A DNA stretch of 64,000 nucleotides from Labedella phragmitis (GCF_004078635.1 NZ_RZNB01000004.1:62001-126000), one strand, 5' to 3'; positions 9,367-18,838 are shown, counted from the stretch's first letter. Numbers and translations: made by a program. The notes: generated from the sequence alone by a model not told the origin.

Positions 9367-10467
9367 ATGTCATCAGTCACGTTCGACAACGCCACGCGGC
9401 TCTACCCCGGTGGCACCCGCCCCGCGGTCGACAAGCTCAACCTCGACATCGCGGACGGCGAATTCCTCGTCCTCGTCGGCCCGTCCGGCTGCGGAAAGTC
9501 GACCTCGCTGCGTATGCTCGCCGGCCTCGAAGAGGTCAACGACGGCCGCATCCTCATCGGCGACCGCGACGTCACGGACGTCCCGCCGAAGGACCGCGAC
9601 ATCGCGATGGTGTTCCAGAACTACGCGCTCTACCCGCACATGACCGTCGCCGAGAACATGGGCTTCGCGCTCAAGATCGCGGGTGTCGGCAAGGAGGAGC
9701 GCGCGACGCGTGTCCTCGAGGCCGCCAAGCTCCTCGACCTCGAGCAGTACCTCACGCGTAAGCCGAAGGCGCTCTCCGGTGGTCAGCGTCAGCGCGTCGC
9801 CATGGGCCGCGCCATCGTCCGTCAGCCGCAGGTGTTCCTCATGGACGAGCCGCTGTCGAACCTCGACGCCAAGCTCCGTGTCCAGACCCGTACGCAGATC
9901 GCGTCGCTCCAGCGCCGCCTCGGCGTCACGACCGTCTACGTCACGCACGACCAGACCGAGGCCCTCACCATGGGCGACCGCATCGCGGTCCTCAAGGACG
10001 GCCTCCTCCAGCAGGTCGGAACGCCCCGCGACCTCTACGAGGCCCCGCAGAACGTCTTCGTCGCCGGCTTCATCGGCTCCCCCGCCATGAACCTGTTCAC
10101 GGCCGACCTCGCCGAGGGTGGCGTCAAGTTCGGTGCGAGCGTCGTTCCCGTCGACCGCGACATCCTCAGCTCCACGACCGGCAAGCAGGTAACGGTCGGC
10201 GTTCGTCCCGAGGACATCGTCGTCTCGACCGACCCCGGAGCGGGCCTCGAGGTCGTCGTCGACCTCGTCGAGGAGCTCGGCGCCGACGGCTACCTCTACG
10301 GCCACTCGGAGGTCGACGGCAAGCGCACCGACGTCGTCGCCCGCGTCGACGGCCGCCTGCACCCGTCGATCGGCGACACGGTCCACCTCGTGCCGGCACC
10401 GAACCACATCCACGCGTTCGACGTGGAGTCGGGCGAGCGCCTCAACAAGGCCATCGTCAGCGCCTGA
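9367..10467 (+). CDS. ugpC: Sugar ABC transporter ATPase (MsiK/UgpC type)
   Basis: ATP-binding subunit of 366 aa that energises carbohydrate ABC importers. Walker [10 protein letters not shown] (residues 38-46), Q-loop FQNYALYPHM, signature LSGGQRQR, Walker B VFLMDEPLSNLD, switch His in VTHDQTEA, and a C-terminal regulatory TOBE/OB domain (GVRPEDI, LVEELGADGYLYGH). No permease or binding protein is near. That matches actinobacterial MsiK-like ATPases, one of which serves many sugar permeases. Strong ribosome site AAGGAGAAG. The DUF4032 gene that follows is separated by a terminator, so it has its own promoter or depends on read-through. Confidence 0.95.
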   Translation: MSSVTFDNATRLYPGGTRPAVDKLNLDIADGEFLVLVGPSGCGKSTSLRMLAGLEEVNDGRILIGDRDVTDVPPKDRDIAMVFQNYALYPHMTVAENMGFALKIAGVGKEERATRVLEAAKLLDLEQYLTRKPKALSGGQRQRVAMGRAIVRQPQVFLMDEPLSNLDAKLRVQTRTQIASLQRRLGVTTVYVTHDQTEALTMGDRIAVLKDGLLQQVGTPRDLYEAPQNVFVAGFIGSPAMNLFTADLAEGGVKFGASVVPVDRDILSSTTGKQVTVGVRPEDIVVSTDPGAGLEVVVDLVEELGADGYLYGHSEVDGKRTDVVARVDGRLHPSIGDTVHLVPAPNHIHAFDVESGERLNKAIVSA

Positions 10468-10486
10468 CGCTCGGCCTTACGGAACG

Positions 10487-10535
10487 ACGCCGGTCGGCGC
10501 GGCTCAGGCCCGCCGACCGGCGTTCTCCTTTTCCC
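10487..10535 (+). terminator. Rho-independent terminator after ugpC
   Basis: Perfect 13-bp stem ACGCCGGTCGGCG / CGCCGACCGGCGT with an 11-nt loop, followed by TCTCCTTTTCC. It starts 20 bp after the ugpC stop. Confidence 0.9.
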
Positions 10536-10576
10536 CGACGTCGGTCCCCCGCACTCCACGAAAGCGACGCCCTGAC

Positions 10577-11872
10577 ATGAGCGCATCCCTCAGCATCACC
10601 TCCGCGACGGTCGATCCCGCGCTCCTCGACCTCCCGTGGAACCTCCCGCTCGACGAGTGGCCGAGCGAGACCATCGCCTCGCTGCCGAAGGGCATCTCCC
10701 GCCACCTCGTGCGTTTCGCCTACCTCTCGGGCTACGTCATCGCGGTCAAGGAGACGACGACAGAGATGGCGCGGGGCGAGTACGACATGCTGCGTACCCT
10801 GCAGCGCCTCGACATCCCGTGCGTCGATCCCCTCGCGGTCGTCGCGGGACGGATGGACGACGACGGGAGCCCGCTCGCCTCGGTCCTCGTGACCCGTCAC
10901 CTCAAGTTCTCCCTGCCCTATCGCGCGCTGTTCTCGCAGATGCTCCGCCCCGACACCGCGACCCGGCTCGTCGACGCCCTCGCCGTCCTCCTCGTCCGGC
11001 TGCACATCGTCGGGTTCTTCTGGGGCGACGTCTCCCTCTCCAACACACTGTTCCGGCGCGACGCCGGAGCCTTCGCCGCGTACCTCGTGGACGCGGAGAC
11101 GGGCAAGCTGTTCGACGGCGGCCTCTCGAACGGCCAGCGTGAGAACGACCTCGAGATCGCGCGCGTCAACATCGCCGGAGAGCTCATGGACCTGCAGGCG
11201 GGCGGCCGCGCCGACGAGGAGCTCGATCCCGTCGAGGTGTCGAACGGCATCGTCGCGTCCTACCGCTCGCTCTGGAAGGAGCTCACCGGGTCAGAGGTCT
11301 TCGCCTCGAGCGACCGCTGGCGCATCAACGAGCGGGTCCAGCGGCTCAACGACCTCGGCTTCGACATCGAGGAACTCGCGATCCGCACCGACGAGGGCGG
11401 AACGACGGTGCGCATCCAGCCGAAGGTCGTGGACGCCGGGCACCACCAGCGGCGCCTCATCCGTCTCACGGGCCTCGACACGGGAGAGAACCAGGCGAGA
11501 CGCCTCCTCAACGACCTCGACTCGTACTCCGCCTCCCTCAGCCGTGACGGTCACGAGGTCGACGAGGAGCAGGTCGCGCACGAGTGGCTGATGCGCGTCT
11601 TCGAACCCGTCGTGACCTCGATCCCTCGCGACCTGCGCGGGAAGCTCGAGCCGGCCGAGGTCTTCCACCAGCTGCTCGAGCACCGCTGGTTCATGTCGCA
11701 ACGCGAGCAGCGCGACGTCCCCCTCGCCGAGGCGCTGACGTCCTACGTCAACGATGTACTGCGGCACCGGCGCGACGAGGCGACCGTCATCAACCCGCCC
11801 ACCGAGTCGATCGCGGTGCCGGTCGATCTGGCCGAGGACGACGACGACGTCGATTGGCGCGAACGCGTCTAG
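10577..11872 (+). CDS. DUF4032 protein with kinase-like fold
   Basis: Actinobacterial DUF4032 protein of 431 aa. The N-terminal half looks like a lipopolysaccharide/small-molecule kinase: a lysine in VIAVKETT followed by a glutamate-rich helix (ARGEYDMLRTL), then HIVGFFWGDVSLSNTLF, which resembles a catalytic loop (D...N), and YLVDAETG, which resembles the metal-binding DFG-like Asp. The C-terminal half (LTGLDTGENQARRLLNDL) has no clear fold. Function unknown; I recall the ugpC-DUF4032 neighbourhood as conserved in related actinobacteria, which would link it loosely to carbohydrate uptake. Confidence 0.8.
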   Translation: MSASLSITSATVDPALLDLPWNLPLDEWPSETIASLPKGISRHLVRFAYLSGYVIAVKETTTEMARGEYDMLRTLQRLDIPCVDPLAVVAGRMDDDGSPLASVLVTRHLKFSLPYRALFSQMLRPDTATRLVDALAVLLVRLHIVGFFWGDVSLSNTLFRRDAGAFAAYLVDAETGKLFDGGLSNGQRENDLEIARVNIAGELMDLQAGGRADEELDPVEVSNGIVASYRSLWKELTGSEVFASSDRWRINERVQRLNDLGFDIEELAIRTDEGGTTVRIQPKVVDAGHHQRRLIRLTGLDTGENQARRLLNDLDSYSASLSRDGHEVDEEQVAHEWLMRVFEPVVTSIPRDLRGKLEPAEVFHQLLEHRWFMSQREQRDVPLAEALTSYVNDVLRHRRDEATVINPPTESIAVPVDLAEDDDDVDWRERV

Positions 11873-11876
11873 AGAC

Positions 11877-11922
11877 GACGTTCCCGCGGGCGCTCGAGGA
11901 GTCGAGCGCCCGCGGGAACGTC
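11877..11922. terminator. Bidirectional terminator, DUF4032 / rlmB
   Basis: Perfect 21-bp inverted repeat (GACGTTCCCGCGGGC... / ...GCCCGCGGGAACGTC) with loop GGAG, exactly between two convergent stop codons. Confidence 0.9.
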
Positions 11923-11932
11923 AGGACCGGCG

Positions 11933-12964
11933 TCAGCGAGCGGTGGCGCGGGCGCGGGCCGTCGAGATCTCGTAGAGGGTCACGGAGGCGGCGATCCCCG
12001 CGTTGAGCGATTCGGTGTCCGCACCGATCGGGATGGAGACGATCGCGTCGCACGTCTCCGTGACGAGCCGCGAGAGTCCCTTGCCTTCGCTACCGACCAC
12101 GACGACGAGCGGACGGTCCGCGAGGTCGAGGCCCGGGAGGTCGACGTCGCCGCCCCCGTCGAGACCGATCACGAACGCCCCGGCCTCCTTGAACGCCTTG
12201 AGCGTCTGCGTCAGGTTCGTCGCCATCGCCACGGGCACGCGTGCCGCTGCACCGGCCGAGGTCTTCCACGCCGACGCCGTGACGCCGACGGAGCGACGCT
12301 GCGGGACGATGACGCCCTGTCCACCGAAGGCCGCCGTCGAACGGATGATGGCGCCGAGGTTCCGGGGATCGGTGATGCCGTCGAGCGCCACGAAGAGCGG
12401 TGTGCGGCCGGATTCGAGGACGCTCTCGAGCAGGTCGACGGGGTGCGCGTATTCGTAGGGCGGCACCTTGAGTGCGACGCCCTGGTGGACGCCGTCCGGT
12501 CCGGCGAGCCGATCGAGCTCCGGCCTCATGACCTCGAGAATCGGGACGCCGCGCTTCGTGGCGATCTGGAGGATCTCCTTGACGCGATCGTCGACCTCGA
12601 TACGAGCGGCGATGTGGAGGGCCGTCGCGGGGATCTTCGCTCGCAGCGCCTCGACGACGGCGTTGCGTCCCGTGACGATCTCGACGTCGTCCTGCTTGCG
12701 CGCCTTCCGCTGCTGATCCTGTCGGCGCGATTGCGGCGAGCTCGCCGCGGTCGCGGCACCACGACCGCCGCCGCGGCCGCCGCGCGCCTGCTCCAGACGC
12801 TCCTGAGCGGCCTTCCGCTTGCCGGCGGGGTGGTACGGTCGGTCTTCCGCCTTGGGCGTCGGCTTCTTGCCTTCGAGCGCTTGCCGTCCGTTGCCGCCCG
12901 TGCCCTTGAGGGGGCCCTTCTTCGTCTTCCGCACAGCACCTGCGCGGTTCTTACCTGCTGCCAT
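11933..12964 (-). CDS. rlmB: 23S rRNA (guanosine-2251-2'-O)-methyltransferase RlmB
   Basis: SpoU-class methyltransferase of 343 aa modifying the ribosomal P-site loop. A disordered basic N-terminus (about residues 1-90, Lys/Gly/Arg-rich) precedes the substrate-binding domain ([13 protein letters not shown]) and the knotted SPOUT domain with its three motifs: [33 protein letters not shown] and [22 protein letters not shown]. It is the last gene of the carD operon and overlaps cysS by 14 bp. Confidence 0.95.
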   Translation of the reverse strand: MAAGKNRAGAVRKTKKGPLKGTGGNGRQALEGKKPTPKAEDRPYHPAGKRKAAQERLEQARGGRGGGRGAATAASSPQSRRQDQQRKARKQDDVEIVTGRNAVVEALRAKIPATALHIAARIEVDDRVKEILQIATKRGVPILEVMRPELDRLAGPDGVHQGVALKVPPYEYAHPVDLLESVLESGRTPLFVALDGITDPRNLGAIIRSTAAFGGQGVIVPQRRSVGVTASAWKTSAGAAARVPVAMATNLTQTLKAFKEAGAFVIGLDGGGDVDLPGLDLADRPLVVVVGSEGKGLSRLVTETCDAIVSIPIGADTESLNAGIAASVTLYEISTARARATAR

Positions 12965-14375
12965 CGATGCTCCAGTGTGTGCCTGAGGGGGTGTCTTCGA
13001 TCACGATGCCGACGGCGGACAGATCGTTGCGGATCCGATCGGCCGTCGCGAAGTCCTTGTTGCCGCGCGCCACGCGGCGTTCCTCGACGAGGCGCATGAC
13101 GAGGGCGTCGAGCGCTCGCTCCGTCGAGCCGTCGCCGCTCGTCGAGCGCCACTCGGGGGATCGCGGGTCGATCCCGAGCACCTCGGCCATCGCACGGACC
13201 TCGGCCTCGGCGACCGCCGCGGCGTGCACGTCGTCGGCGTCGATCGCCTGGTTGCCGGCCCGGACGGTGTCGTGGAGAACCGCGAGCGCCTGGGGAACGC
13301 CCAGGTCGTCGTCGAGCGCGTCGGCGAAGGCCTGCGGGACCGCGGGAAGGATGCCGCCCTCGAAGCGCGTCCCGGAGACGCGCCGCTCCGCGCGCTCGAG
13401 GAAGCTCTCGATGCGGTCGATCGCCGCCTCGGCGTCCGCGAGGGCGCCGTCGTGGAAGTCGATCGTCGACCGGTAGTGCGCAGACGCGAGAGCGTAGCGG
13501 ACGGCGATGGGTCGTGCGGACGCGAGCAGGTCCGCCGCGAAGATCGAGTTGCCGATCGACTTCGACATCTTCTGTCCGCCGACGTTCACGAGACCGTTGT
13601 GCACCCAGTAGCGCGCGAACGGGAAGCCGGCGGCCGTCGACTGGGCGAGTTCGTTCTCGTGGTGTGGGAAGCGCAGGTCGAGCCCGCCGCCGTGGATGTC
13701 GAACTCGTCTCCGAGGTAGCGCCGCGACATCGCGGAGCACTCGATGTGCCAGCCCGGGCGGCCGTCGCCCCAGGGACTCGACCACACCGCGGACGCGGGT
13801 TCCTCGGGCTTCGCGCCCTTCCAGAGGGCGAAGTCGTGCGGGTCGCGCTTTCCGCGCGGGTCCGCGTCGGTCGCCGCCTCCATCGCGTCGACGCGCTGCC
13901 GCGTGAGCTCGCCGTAGGACGGCCAACTCGTCACGTCGAAGTAGACGTCTCCCGAACCGTCGCTCGCGGGATACGCGTGGCCGCGCTCGACGAGCCGCTC
14001 GATGATCTCGTGCATCTGGGGCACGCTCGCGGTGGCCCGCGGCTCGTAGCTCGGCGGGAGGATGCCGAGGGCGCGGTACGCGGCCGAGAACTCGAGCTCC
14101 ATGCGATACGCGAGAGCCCACCACTCCTCCGAGTCGCTCGCGTTCTGCAGCACCTTGTCGTCGATGTCGGTCACGTTGCGCACGAGGGTCACGGAGTAGC
14201 CGGAGACGCTCAACCAGCGCCGCAGGAGGTCGTAGACGAGAGCGGAGCGGAGGTGCCCGATGTGGGGAGAGGACTGCACGGTCGGACCGCAGACGTACAT
14301 CCCGACGGAGCCGGGGACGAGCGGGACGAAGTCGCGCAGCGTCGCCGTGCGAGAGTCGTGGAGTCGGAGTGTCAC
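12951..14375 (-). CDS. cysS: Cysteinyl-tRNA synthetase
   Basis: Charges tRNA-Cys; class-I synthetase, 474 aa. HIGH motif as PHIGHLR at about residues 37-43, KMSKS intact in [13 protein letters not shown], zinc ligands in [16 protein letters not shown] and HHENELAQ. Full family length. It is preceded by ispDF with a 9-bp gap and overlaps rlmB. The carD-ispD/F-cysS-rlmB order is the same as in Mycobacterium tuberculosis, which supports operon structure. Confidence 0.98.
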   Translation of the reverse strand: MTLRLHDSRTATLRDFVPLVPGSVGMYVCGPTVQSSPHIGHLRSALVYDLLRRWLSVSGYSVTLVRNVTDIDDKVLQNASDSEEWWALAYRMELEFSAAYRALGILPPSYEPRATASVPQMHEIIERLVERGHAYPASDGSGDVYFDVTSWPSYGELTRQRVDAMEAATDADPRGKRDPHDFALWKGAKPEEPASAVWSSPWGDGRPGWHIECSAMSRRYLGDEFDIHGGGLDLRFPHHENELAQSTAAGFPFARYWVHNGLVNVGGQKMSKSIGNSIFAADLLASARPIAVRYALASAHYRSTIDFHDGALADAEAAIDRIESFLERAERRVSGTRFEGGILPAVPQAFADALDDDLGVPQALAVLHDTVRAGNQAIDADDVHAAAVAEAEVRAMAEVLGIDPRSPEWRSTSGDGSTERALDALVMRLVEERRVARGNKDFATADRIRNDLSAVGIVIEDTPSGTHWSIDGSR

Positions 14376-14384
14376 GGCCCCAGC

Positions 14385-15563
14385 CTATTCGAGGACGTCG
14401 TCCCGCTGTGATCTCACGAGCGCCGACGCGATCGCCGTGACGCCCTCACCTCGTCCCGTGAACCCGAGACCGTCGGTCGTCGTCGCCGTGATGCTCACGG
14501 GAGCCCCGACCATGGCGGTCATCATCCGTTCGGCCTCGAGCCGTCGCGGCGAGAACCGCGGGCGGTTGCCGACGAGCTGCACGGAGACGTTGACGGGCGT
14601 GAAGCCGGCCCGCCGCAGGGCCTCGACGGCCGCGCGCACGAAGACGTCGCCGGCCGCACCGGCGAAAGCCGGGTCGTCGGTGCCGAACATTGCACCGATG
14701 TCTCCGAGGCCCGCAGCGCCGAGGAGCGCGTCGACGATCGCGTGGGCGACGGCGTCGCCGTCGCTGTGTCCTGCGAGCGCCCGCTCCCCCGGCCAGTCGA
14801 GTCCGGCGAGACGGAGCGTGCCGTCACCGCCCGTTCCGTGCACGTCCACTCCGACACCCGTGCGGAGCCCGCCCGCGTCGAGGAGGAGTTCCGCGCGGCG
14901 GAGGTCCCAGCGTGTGGTGATCTTGAATGCGCGCTCGTCCCCCTCGACGATCCGGACGGTCCCACCGAGTGCGGCGACCGTCGCGGCGTCGTCGGTGTGT
15001 TCGTCCGAGACGTCGGCGTAGGCGCGCTCGAGGAGGTGACGAGGGAACCCCTGCGGGGTCTGGACGGCGCGCAACCGGTCTCGGTCGACGGTTCCGAGGA
15101 CGAGCCCGTCCGTCGCGACCTCTTTGACGGTGTCGACGACGGGCAGCCCCGGCACCACCGCCTCACCCGTCGACGCCACCGCGTCGGCGATCATCGTGAG
15201 AAGCGAGGGCGGTGTGAGCGCGCGAGCGGCGTCGTGCACGAGGACCGTCACGACCGACGGCAGGAGGACCGCGAGTCCGGCGCGGACGGAGGCGGTGCGC
15301 GATGGTCCCCCGGGCACGATGGTGAGCGCGTCCGCTGCGACTCCCACGGCACGTTCGGACACCTGCCGCGCCTCGGCCATCCCCGACGGCGGCGCCACGA
15401 CGACGATCTGGACGCCGCGTGGCATTCCCAGGACGCCGTGGAGGGCCCGCTCGAGGATCGTTGCCCCACCGAGGGGCACGAGAGCCTTCGGTCGCCCGAG
15501 GGCGAGACGTGTGCCGTCTCCCGCGGCGACGACGACGACAGCGGTATCCGGCTCGACGCTCAT
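14385..15563 (-). CDS. ispDF: Bifunctional IspD/IspF isoprenoid enzyme
   Basis: Catalyses two MEP-pathway steps: CTP-dependent formation of CDP-methylerythritol (IspD) and cyclisation to MEcPP (IspF). The protein is 392 aa. IspD occupies about residues 1-230 with VVVVAAGDGTRLALGRPKALVPLGG and VHDAARAL; IspF follows with the metal site GVGVDVHG, the LAGHSDGDAVAHAI block and GDIGAMFGTDD, ending VTAIASALV. Fused enzymes occur in some actinobacteria and alphaproteobacteria; M. tuberculosis keeps two genes. Note that IspF and IspD catalyse non-consecutive steps (IspE acts between them). Confidence 0.95.
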   Translation of the reverse strand: MSVEPDTAVVVVAAGDGTRLALGRPKALVPLGGATILERALHGVLGMPRGVQIVVVAPPSGMAEARQVSERAVGVAADALTIVPGGPSRTASVRAGLAVLLPSVVTVLVHDAARALTPPSLLTMIADAVASTGEAVVPGLPVVDTVKEVATDGLVLGTVDRDRLRAVQTPQGFPRHLLERAYADVSDEHTDDAATVAALGGTVRIVEGDERAFKITTRWDLRRAELLLDAGGLRTGVGVDVHGTGGDGTLRLAGLDWPGERALAGHSDGDAVAHAIVDALLGAAGLGDIGAMFGTDDPAFAGAAGDVFVRAAVEALRRAGFTPVNVSVQLVGNRPRFSPRRLEAERMMTAMVGAPVSITATTTDGLGFTGRGEGVTAIASALVRSQRDDVLE

Positions 15564-15678
15564 GCTCCGACAGTACCCGGATGGCTGCGTCGTGCCGTGC
15601 TGACGGTCCCCACCGTTCACCGCCGACCGCTGTCGGTTAAACGACATCGCCGCCGGCGAACCGGCGGCGATGGGAGTC

Positions 15679-16161
15679 TCAGGAGGCGAGGACCTCGTCG
15701 AGGACCGTCGAGGCCTTCTCCTCGTCGGTCTTCTCCGCGAGAGCGAGCTCCGACACGAGGATCTGACGAGCCTTCGCGAGCATGCGCTTCTCACCGGCGG
15801 AGAGGCCGCGGTCCTGGTCACGGCGCCACAGGTCGCGGACGACCTCGCTCACCTTGATGACATCGCCGGACGCGAGCTTCTCGAGGTTGGCCTTGTAGCG
15901 CCTCGACCAGTTCGTGGGCTCCTCGGTGAACGGCGCCCGCAGAACGTCGAAGACGCGCTCGAGGCCCTCCTTGCCGATGACGTCTCGTACGCCGACGAGG
16001 TCGACGTTCTCGGCCGGAACCTCGATGACGAGATCACCCTGCGTGACGTGGAGCTTCAGATAGAGCTTCTCCTCGCCCTTGATGACCCGAGTCTTCACTT
16101 CCGCGATCGTCGCGGCTCCGTGGTGGGGGTAAACGACTGTCTCGCCAACCTCAAAAAGCAT
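15679..16161 (-). CDS. carD: CarD-family RNA polymerase-binding regulator
   Basis: Global transcription factor of 160 aa that binds RNA polymerase beta and stabilises open complexes, especially at rRNA promoters. N-terminal Tudor-like RNAP-interaction domain ([25 protein letters not shown]), then the helical DNA-binding domain with the upstream-fork Trp region ([17 protein letters not shown]...RDLWRRD). Start at MLFEVG matches the family; an AAGGGA ribosome site precedes it. Heads the operon carD-ispDF-cysS-rlmB, with 115 bp before ispDF. Confidence 0.96.
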   Translation of the reverse strand: MLFEVGETVVYPHHGAATIAEVKTRVIKGEEKLYLKLHVTQGDLVIEVPAENVDLVGVRDVIGKEGLERVFDVLRAPFTEEPTNWSRRYKANLEKLASGDVIKVSEVVRDLWRRDQDRGLSAGEKRMLAKARQILVSELALAEKTDEEKASTVLDEVLAS

Positions 16162-16322
16162 GGAATAGTATCCCTTCAGCGTCTCCCAGGATACCACAGG
16201 CGTCTCGGAGTAAGGTCCGCCTAACCAGCGCCGTCCCGCGGCGACGCTAGGCTAGTGTCGACAACCGAACCGATGCACGCCGGTCCGCCGAGCGCTGCGT
16301 CCCTTCCGCTGGAGGCACCCCT

Positions 16323-16817
16323 GTGAGAACTCGCGCCCGCATCACCGCGTCGATCGTCCTCGCGGCGGCCGTCGCCCTCGGCACGACCTCGTGCAACCTG
16401 TTCGCACCGCAAGCGACGCTCAAGGTCTACGACCCGAGCGACGGCGTGAGCGCGACGGTCGGCGAGATCGCGGTGCGCAACGCCATCGTCTTCGCCGACG
16501 GCGAGGACACGGGCTTCCTCCTCGCGACCGTCATCAACAAGGGCAGCTCCCCCCACGCGCTGTCCATCCAGGTCGGCTCGGGCGAGGACCGCCAGGAGTT
16601 CACCGTCACGGTCGACGGCGGAACGACGACCACGTTCAGCGCCGGCGACGAGCAGCGCCTCGAGCTCGACCCGCTCGGAGCCGAGCCCGGGTCGATCGTG
16701 CCCGTGTTCTTCTCCTACGGACGCGAAGAAGGCGACGAGGCGGCGGTGCCCGTGCTCGAGCAGGACACCTTCTCCGAGTACGCGACCCTCACCCCGACAC
16801 CGGTCCCCTCGGAGTAG
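16323..16817 (+). CDS. Conserved lipoprotein of unknown function
   Basis: Secreted lipid-anchored protein of 164 aa. Signal peptide MRTRARITASIVLAAAVALG ends in the lipobox TTSC (Cys24). The mature part is beta-rich (VGEIAVRNAIVFADGEDTGFLLATVINKGSS), resembling an Ig-like or PCu(A)C-type copper-chaperone fold, but no Met/His copper site is obvious. C-terminal TLTPTPVPS tail. GTG start with GGAGG 7-8 nt upstream. Divergent from carD, convergent with regX3. I recall it as conserved at this place in Microbacteriaceae, without a known role. Confidence 0.8.
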   Translation: MRTRARITASIVLAAAVALGTTSCNLFAPQATLKVYDPSDGVSATVGEIAVRNAIVFADGEDTGFLLATVINKGSSPHALSIQVGSGEDRQEFTVTVDGGTTTTFSAGDEQRLELDPLGAEPGSIVPVFFSYGREEGDEAAVPVLEQDTFSEYATLTPTPVPSE

Positions 16818-16889
16818 TCCCCGTACGACGACGACGGCCATGCTGTGCACCGAGGTGAGCGGCATGGCCGTCGTCGCAGCCCGTGAGGA

Positions 16890-17570
16890 TCAGGGCTCGA
16901 AGCGGTACCCCAGCCCGCGCACCGTCACGAGCATGACGGGCTCCGACGGTTTCTCCTCGATGCGCGAGCGAATGCGCTTGATGTGGACGTCGAGCGTCTT
17001 GGTGTCCCCGAAGTAGTCGCTCCCCCACACCCGGTCGATGAGCTGACCGCGGGTGAGCACGCGACCGGCGTTGCGGAGGAGGAGCTCGAGCAGCTCGAAC
17101 TCCTTGAGCGGCATCGACACCTCCTCGCCGCGCACCGTCACGGTGTGGCGGTCGACGTCCATCTGCACGGTGCCAGCCTCGAGGAGCGACTCCGCCTCGT
17201 CGACGTCGGGACCGCGGCGTCGAAGGACCGCGCGGACGCGAGCGAGCAGCTCGCGCGTGGAATAGGGCTTCGTCACGTAGTCGTCGGCGCCGAGCTCGAG
17301 CCCGACCACGATGTCCACCTCCGAGTCCTTCGCCGTGAGCATGATGATCGGCACGGTCGACACGGCGCGGATCTGCCGGCACACCTCCGTGCCCGGGATA
17401 CCGGGGAGCATGAGGTCGAGCAGCACGAGGTCGGCGCCGTGGGTCACGAAGTCGTCGACGGCCGTCGGCCCGTCCGCGGCGACCCGCACCTCGTAGCCCT
17501 CGCGTCCGAGCAGGTAGGCCAGGGGTTCGCTGAGGGATTCTTCGTCCTCGACGAGCAGGATGCTGGTCAT
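16890..17570 (-). CDS. regX3: Response regulator RegX3 (OmpR family)
   Basis: DNA-binding regulator of phosphate starvation genes; 226 aa. Receiver domain with acidic DE pair at residues 9-10, phospho-acceptor Asp52 in LLDLMLPG and Lys in YVTKPYS; winged-helix output domain (MPLKEFELLELLLRNAGRVLTRGQLIDRVWG...DVHIKRIRSRIE). The start MTSILLVED matches the family; its ATG overlaps the senX3 stop by 4 nt. Likely targets in this window are the PHO-box genes pstS, ppk1 and phoU/senX3. Confidence 0.95.
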   Translation of the reverse strand: MTSILLVEDEESLSEPLAYLLGREGYEVRVAADGPTAVDDFVTHGADLVLLDLMLPGIPGTEVCRQIRAVSTVPIIMLTAKDSEVDIVVGLELGADDYVTKPYSTRELLARVRAVLRRRGPDVDEAESLLEAGTVQMDVDRHTVTVRGEEVSMPLKEFELLELLLRNAGRVLTRGQLIDRVWGSDYFGDTKTLDVHIKRIRSRIEEKPSEPVMLVTVRGLGYRFEP

Positions 17571-18736
17571 CGCGAGACCTTTCTCTTGGATCGTCCGCTG
17601 GAGGCTGTGGCGTCCTGCGGTGCTTGCGGCAGACGGATCGTGAAGGTCGAGCCCCGGCCGAGCTGGGACCACACCTTCACCTCTCCGCCGTGGTTCTGGA
17701 CGGTGTGCTTGACGATGGCGAGGCCGAGCCCTGTGCCGCCGGTGCGGCGGGATCGGGCCTCGTCCACCCGGAAGAAGCGTTCGAAGACGCGCTCCTTGTC
17801 CTCGTCGGCGATACCGATCCCCTGGTCGGTGACGGCGATCTCGACGGCGCCGTCTACCCCGCGTGCCCCGACCCCGACGCGCCCGCCCGGAGACGAGTAC
17901 GCGATGGCGTTGGTGATGAGGTTGTGGACCGCGACGATGAGCAACGGCTCGTCCCCGTACACCGCGAGGCCCTTGGCGCGGGCCCCGACGAGTTCGATCC
18001 CCGATGACTCGGCGAGGACGCGACTCTGATCGATGGCCGCCGCGACGATGTGGTCGACATCGATGAGCTCCGGCCGGGCGAGGGCATCGGCGGCCTGGAG
18101 TCGCGAGAGCTCGATGATCTCCGCGGTGATCTTCGCGAGGCGAGCAGCCTCAGCGCTCATCTTCGTCGCGAATCGGCGGACCTGGTCGGGATCGTCGGCG
18201 GCCGACTGCAACGCCTCGGCGAGCAGCCCGACCGCGCCGATGGGGGTCTTGAGCTCGTGGCTGATGTTCGCGATGAAGTCGCGCCGCACCTCGTCGAGAC
18301 GCTTCGCCTCGGTGATGTCCTCGGCGAGGACGAGGATGAACCGCGTGCCGAGACGGGCGGCGCGCACGCGTATCGTCGCGTTCGCCTCGCCGAAGCGACC
18401 CTTCCCGAGCTCGAGCTCCATGACCGCGCGTTCACCCGTCGATCGGACCGAGATCGCGAGGCGGTCGATCTCCTCGTGGACGAGCACACCACCGCGGACG
18501 AGCCCCATCGCGACCGCTCCCGGCGAGGCCTTCACGACGTTCGCGGAGGGGTCGAGGACGATGCCCGCGCTCTCGAGCGCGTCGAGGATCTGGTCCACTC
18601 CGTCGGGTACTTTCGGCGACGCGACGTTCGCCACACGTTCACTCCGGCGGAACGCCAGGTACACGAAGCTCGTGAATGCGGCGCCCATGAGGGCTCCGAG
18701 AGCCACGGCGGCGAGCACCACCCAAGGGGACTCCAT
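17567..18736 (-). CDS. senX3: Sensor histidine kinase SenX3
   Basis: Phosphate-responsive kinase partner of RegX3; 389 aa. One N-terminal membrane helix (VVLAAVALGALMGAAFTSFVYLAF), a PAS-like cytoplasmic domain (about residues 45-145), HisKA box FIANISHELKTPIG with His near residue 160, then N, G1 and G2 boxes (NLITNAIAY, DQGIGI, GGTGLGLAIVKH). As in mycobacterial SenX3, there is almost no extracellular loop, so sensing presumably goes through the Pst/PhoU complex. Divergent from phoU, sharing a 185-bp control region. Confidence 0.94.
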   Translation of the reverse strand: MESPWVVLAAVALGALMGAAFTSFVYLAFRRSERVANVASPKVPDGVDQILDALESAGIVLDPSANVVKASPGAVAMGLVRGGVLVHEEIDRLAISVRSTGERAVMELELGKGRFGEANATIRVRAARLGTRFILVLAEDITEAKRLDEVRRDFIANISHELKTPIGAVGLLAEALQSAADDPDQVRRFATKMSAEAARLAKITAEIIELSRLQAADALARPELIDVDHIVAAAIDQSRVLAESSGIELVGARAKGLAVYGDEPLLIVAVHNLITNAIAYSSPGGRVGVGARGVDGAVEIAVTDQGIGIADEDKERVFERFFRVDEARSRRTGGTGLGLAIVKHTVQNHGGEVKVWSQLGRGSTFTIRLPQAPQDATASSGRSKRKVSR

Positions 18737-18809
18737 GAGACTAGATTAGAGGCACGCTGTGAAGACGATCGGACCACGGCCCCCGGAATTGCGCGGGTCG
18801 TCCTGGAGT

Positions 18810-18838
18810 GTTCATCGTCCCGGCACCGTCCGTTAACC
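18810..18838. promoter_or_regulatory. Candidate PHO box between senX3 and phoU
   Basis: Three 7-mers in exact 11-nt register: GTTCATC (18810), CGGCACC (18821), GTTAACC (18832). Units 1 and 3 fit the GTTCACC-type repeat bound by PhoP/RegX3; unit 2 is poor. It sits 84 bp before phoU and 74 bp before senX3, so it could serve both. Confidence 0.45.

Noticed and set aside
12526-14124. 532-codon minus-strand frame overlapping cysS and rlmB
   Set aside because: Arg-rich shift frame of two well-identified genes; no motif.
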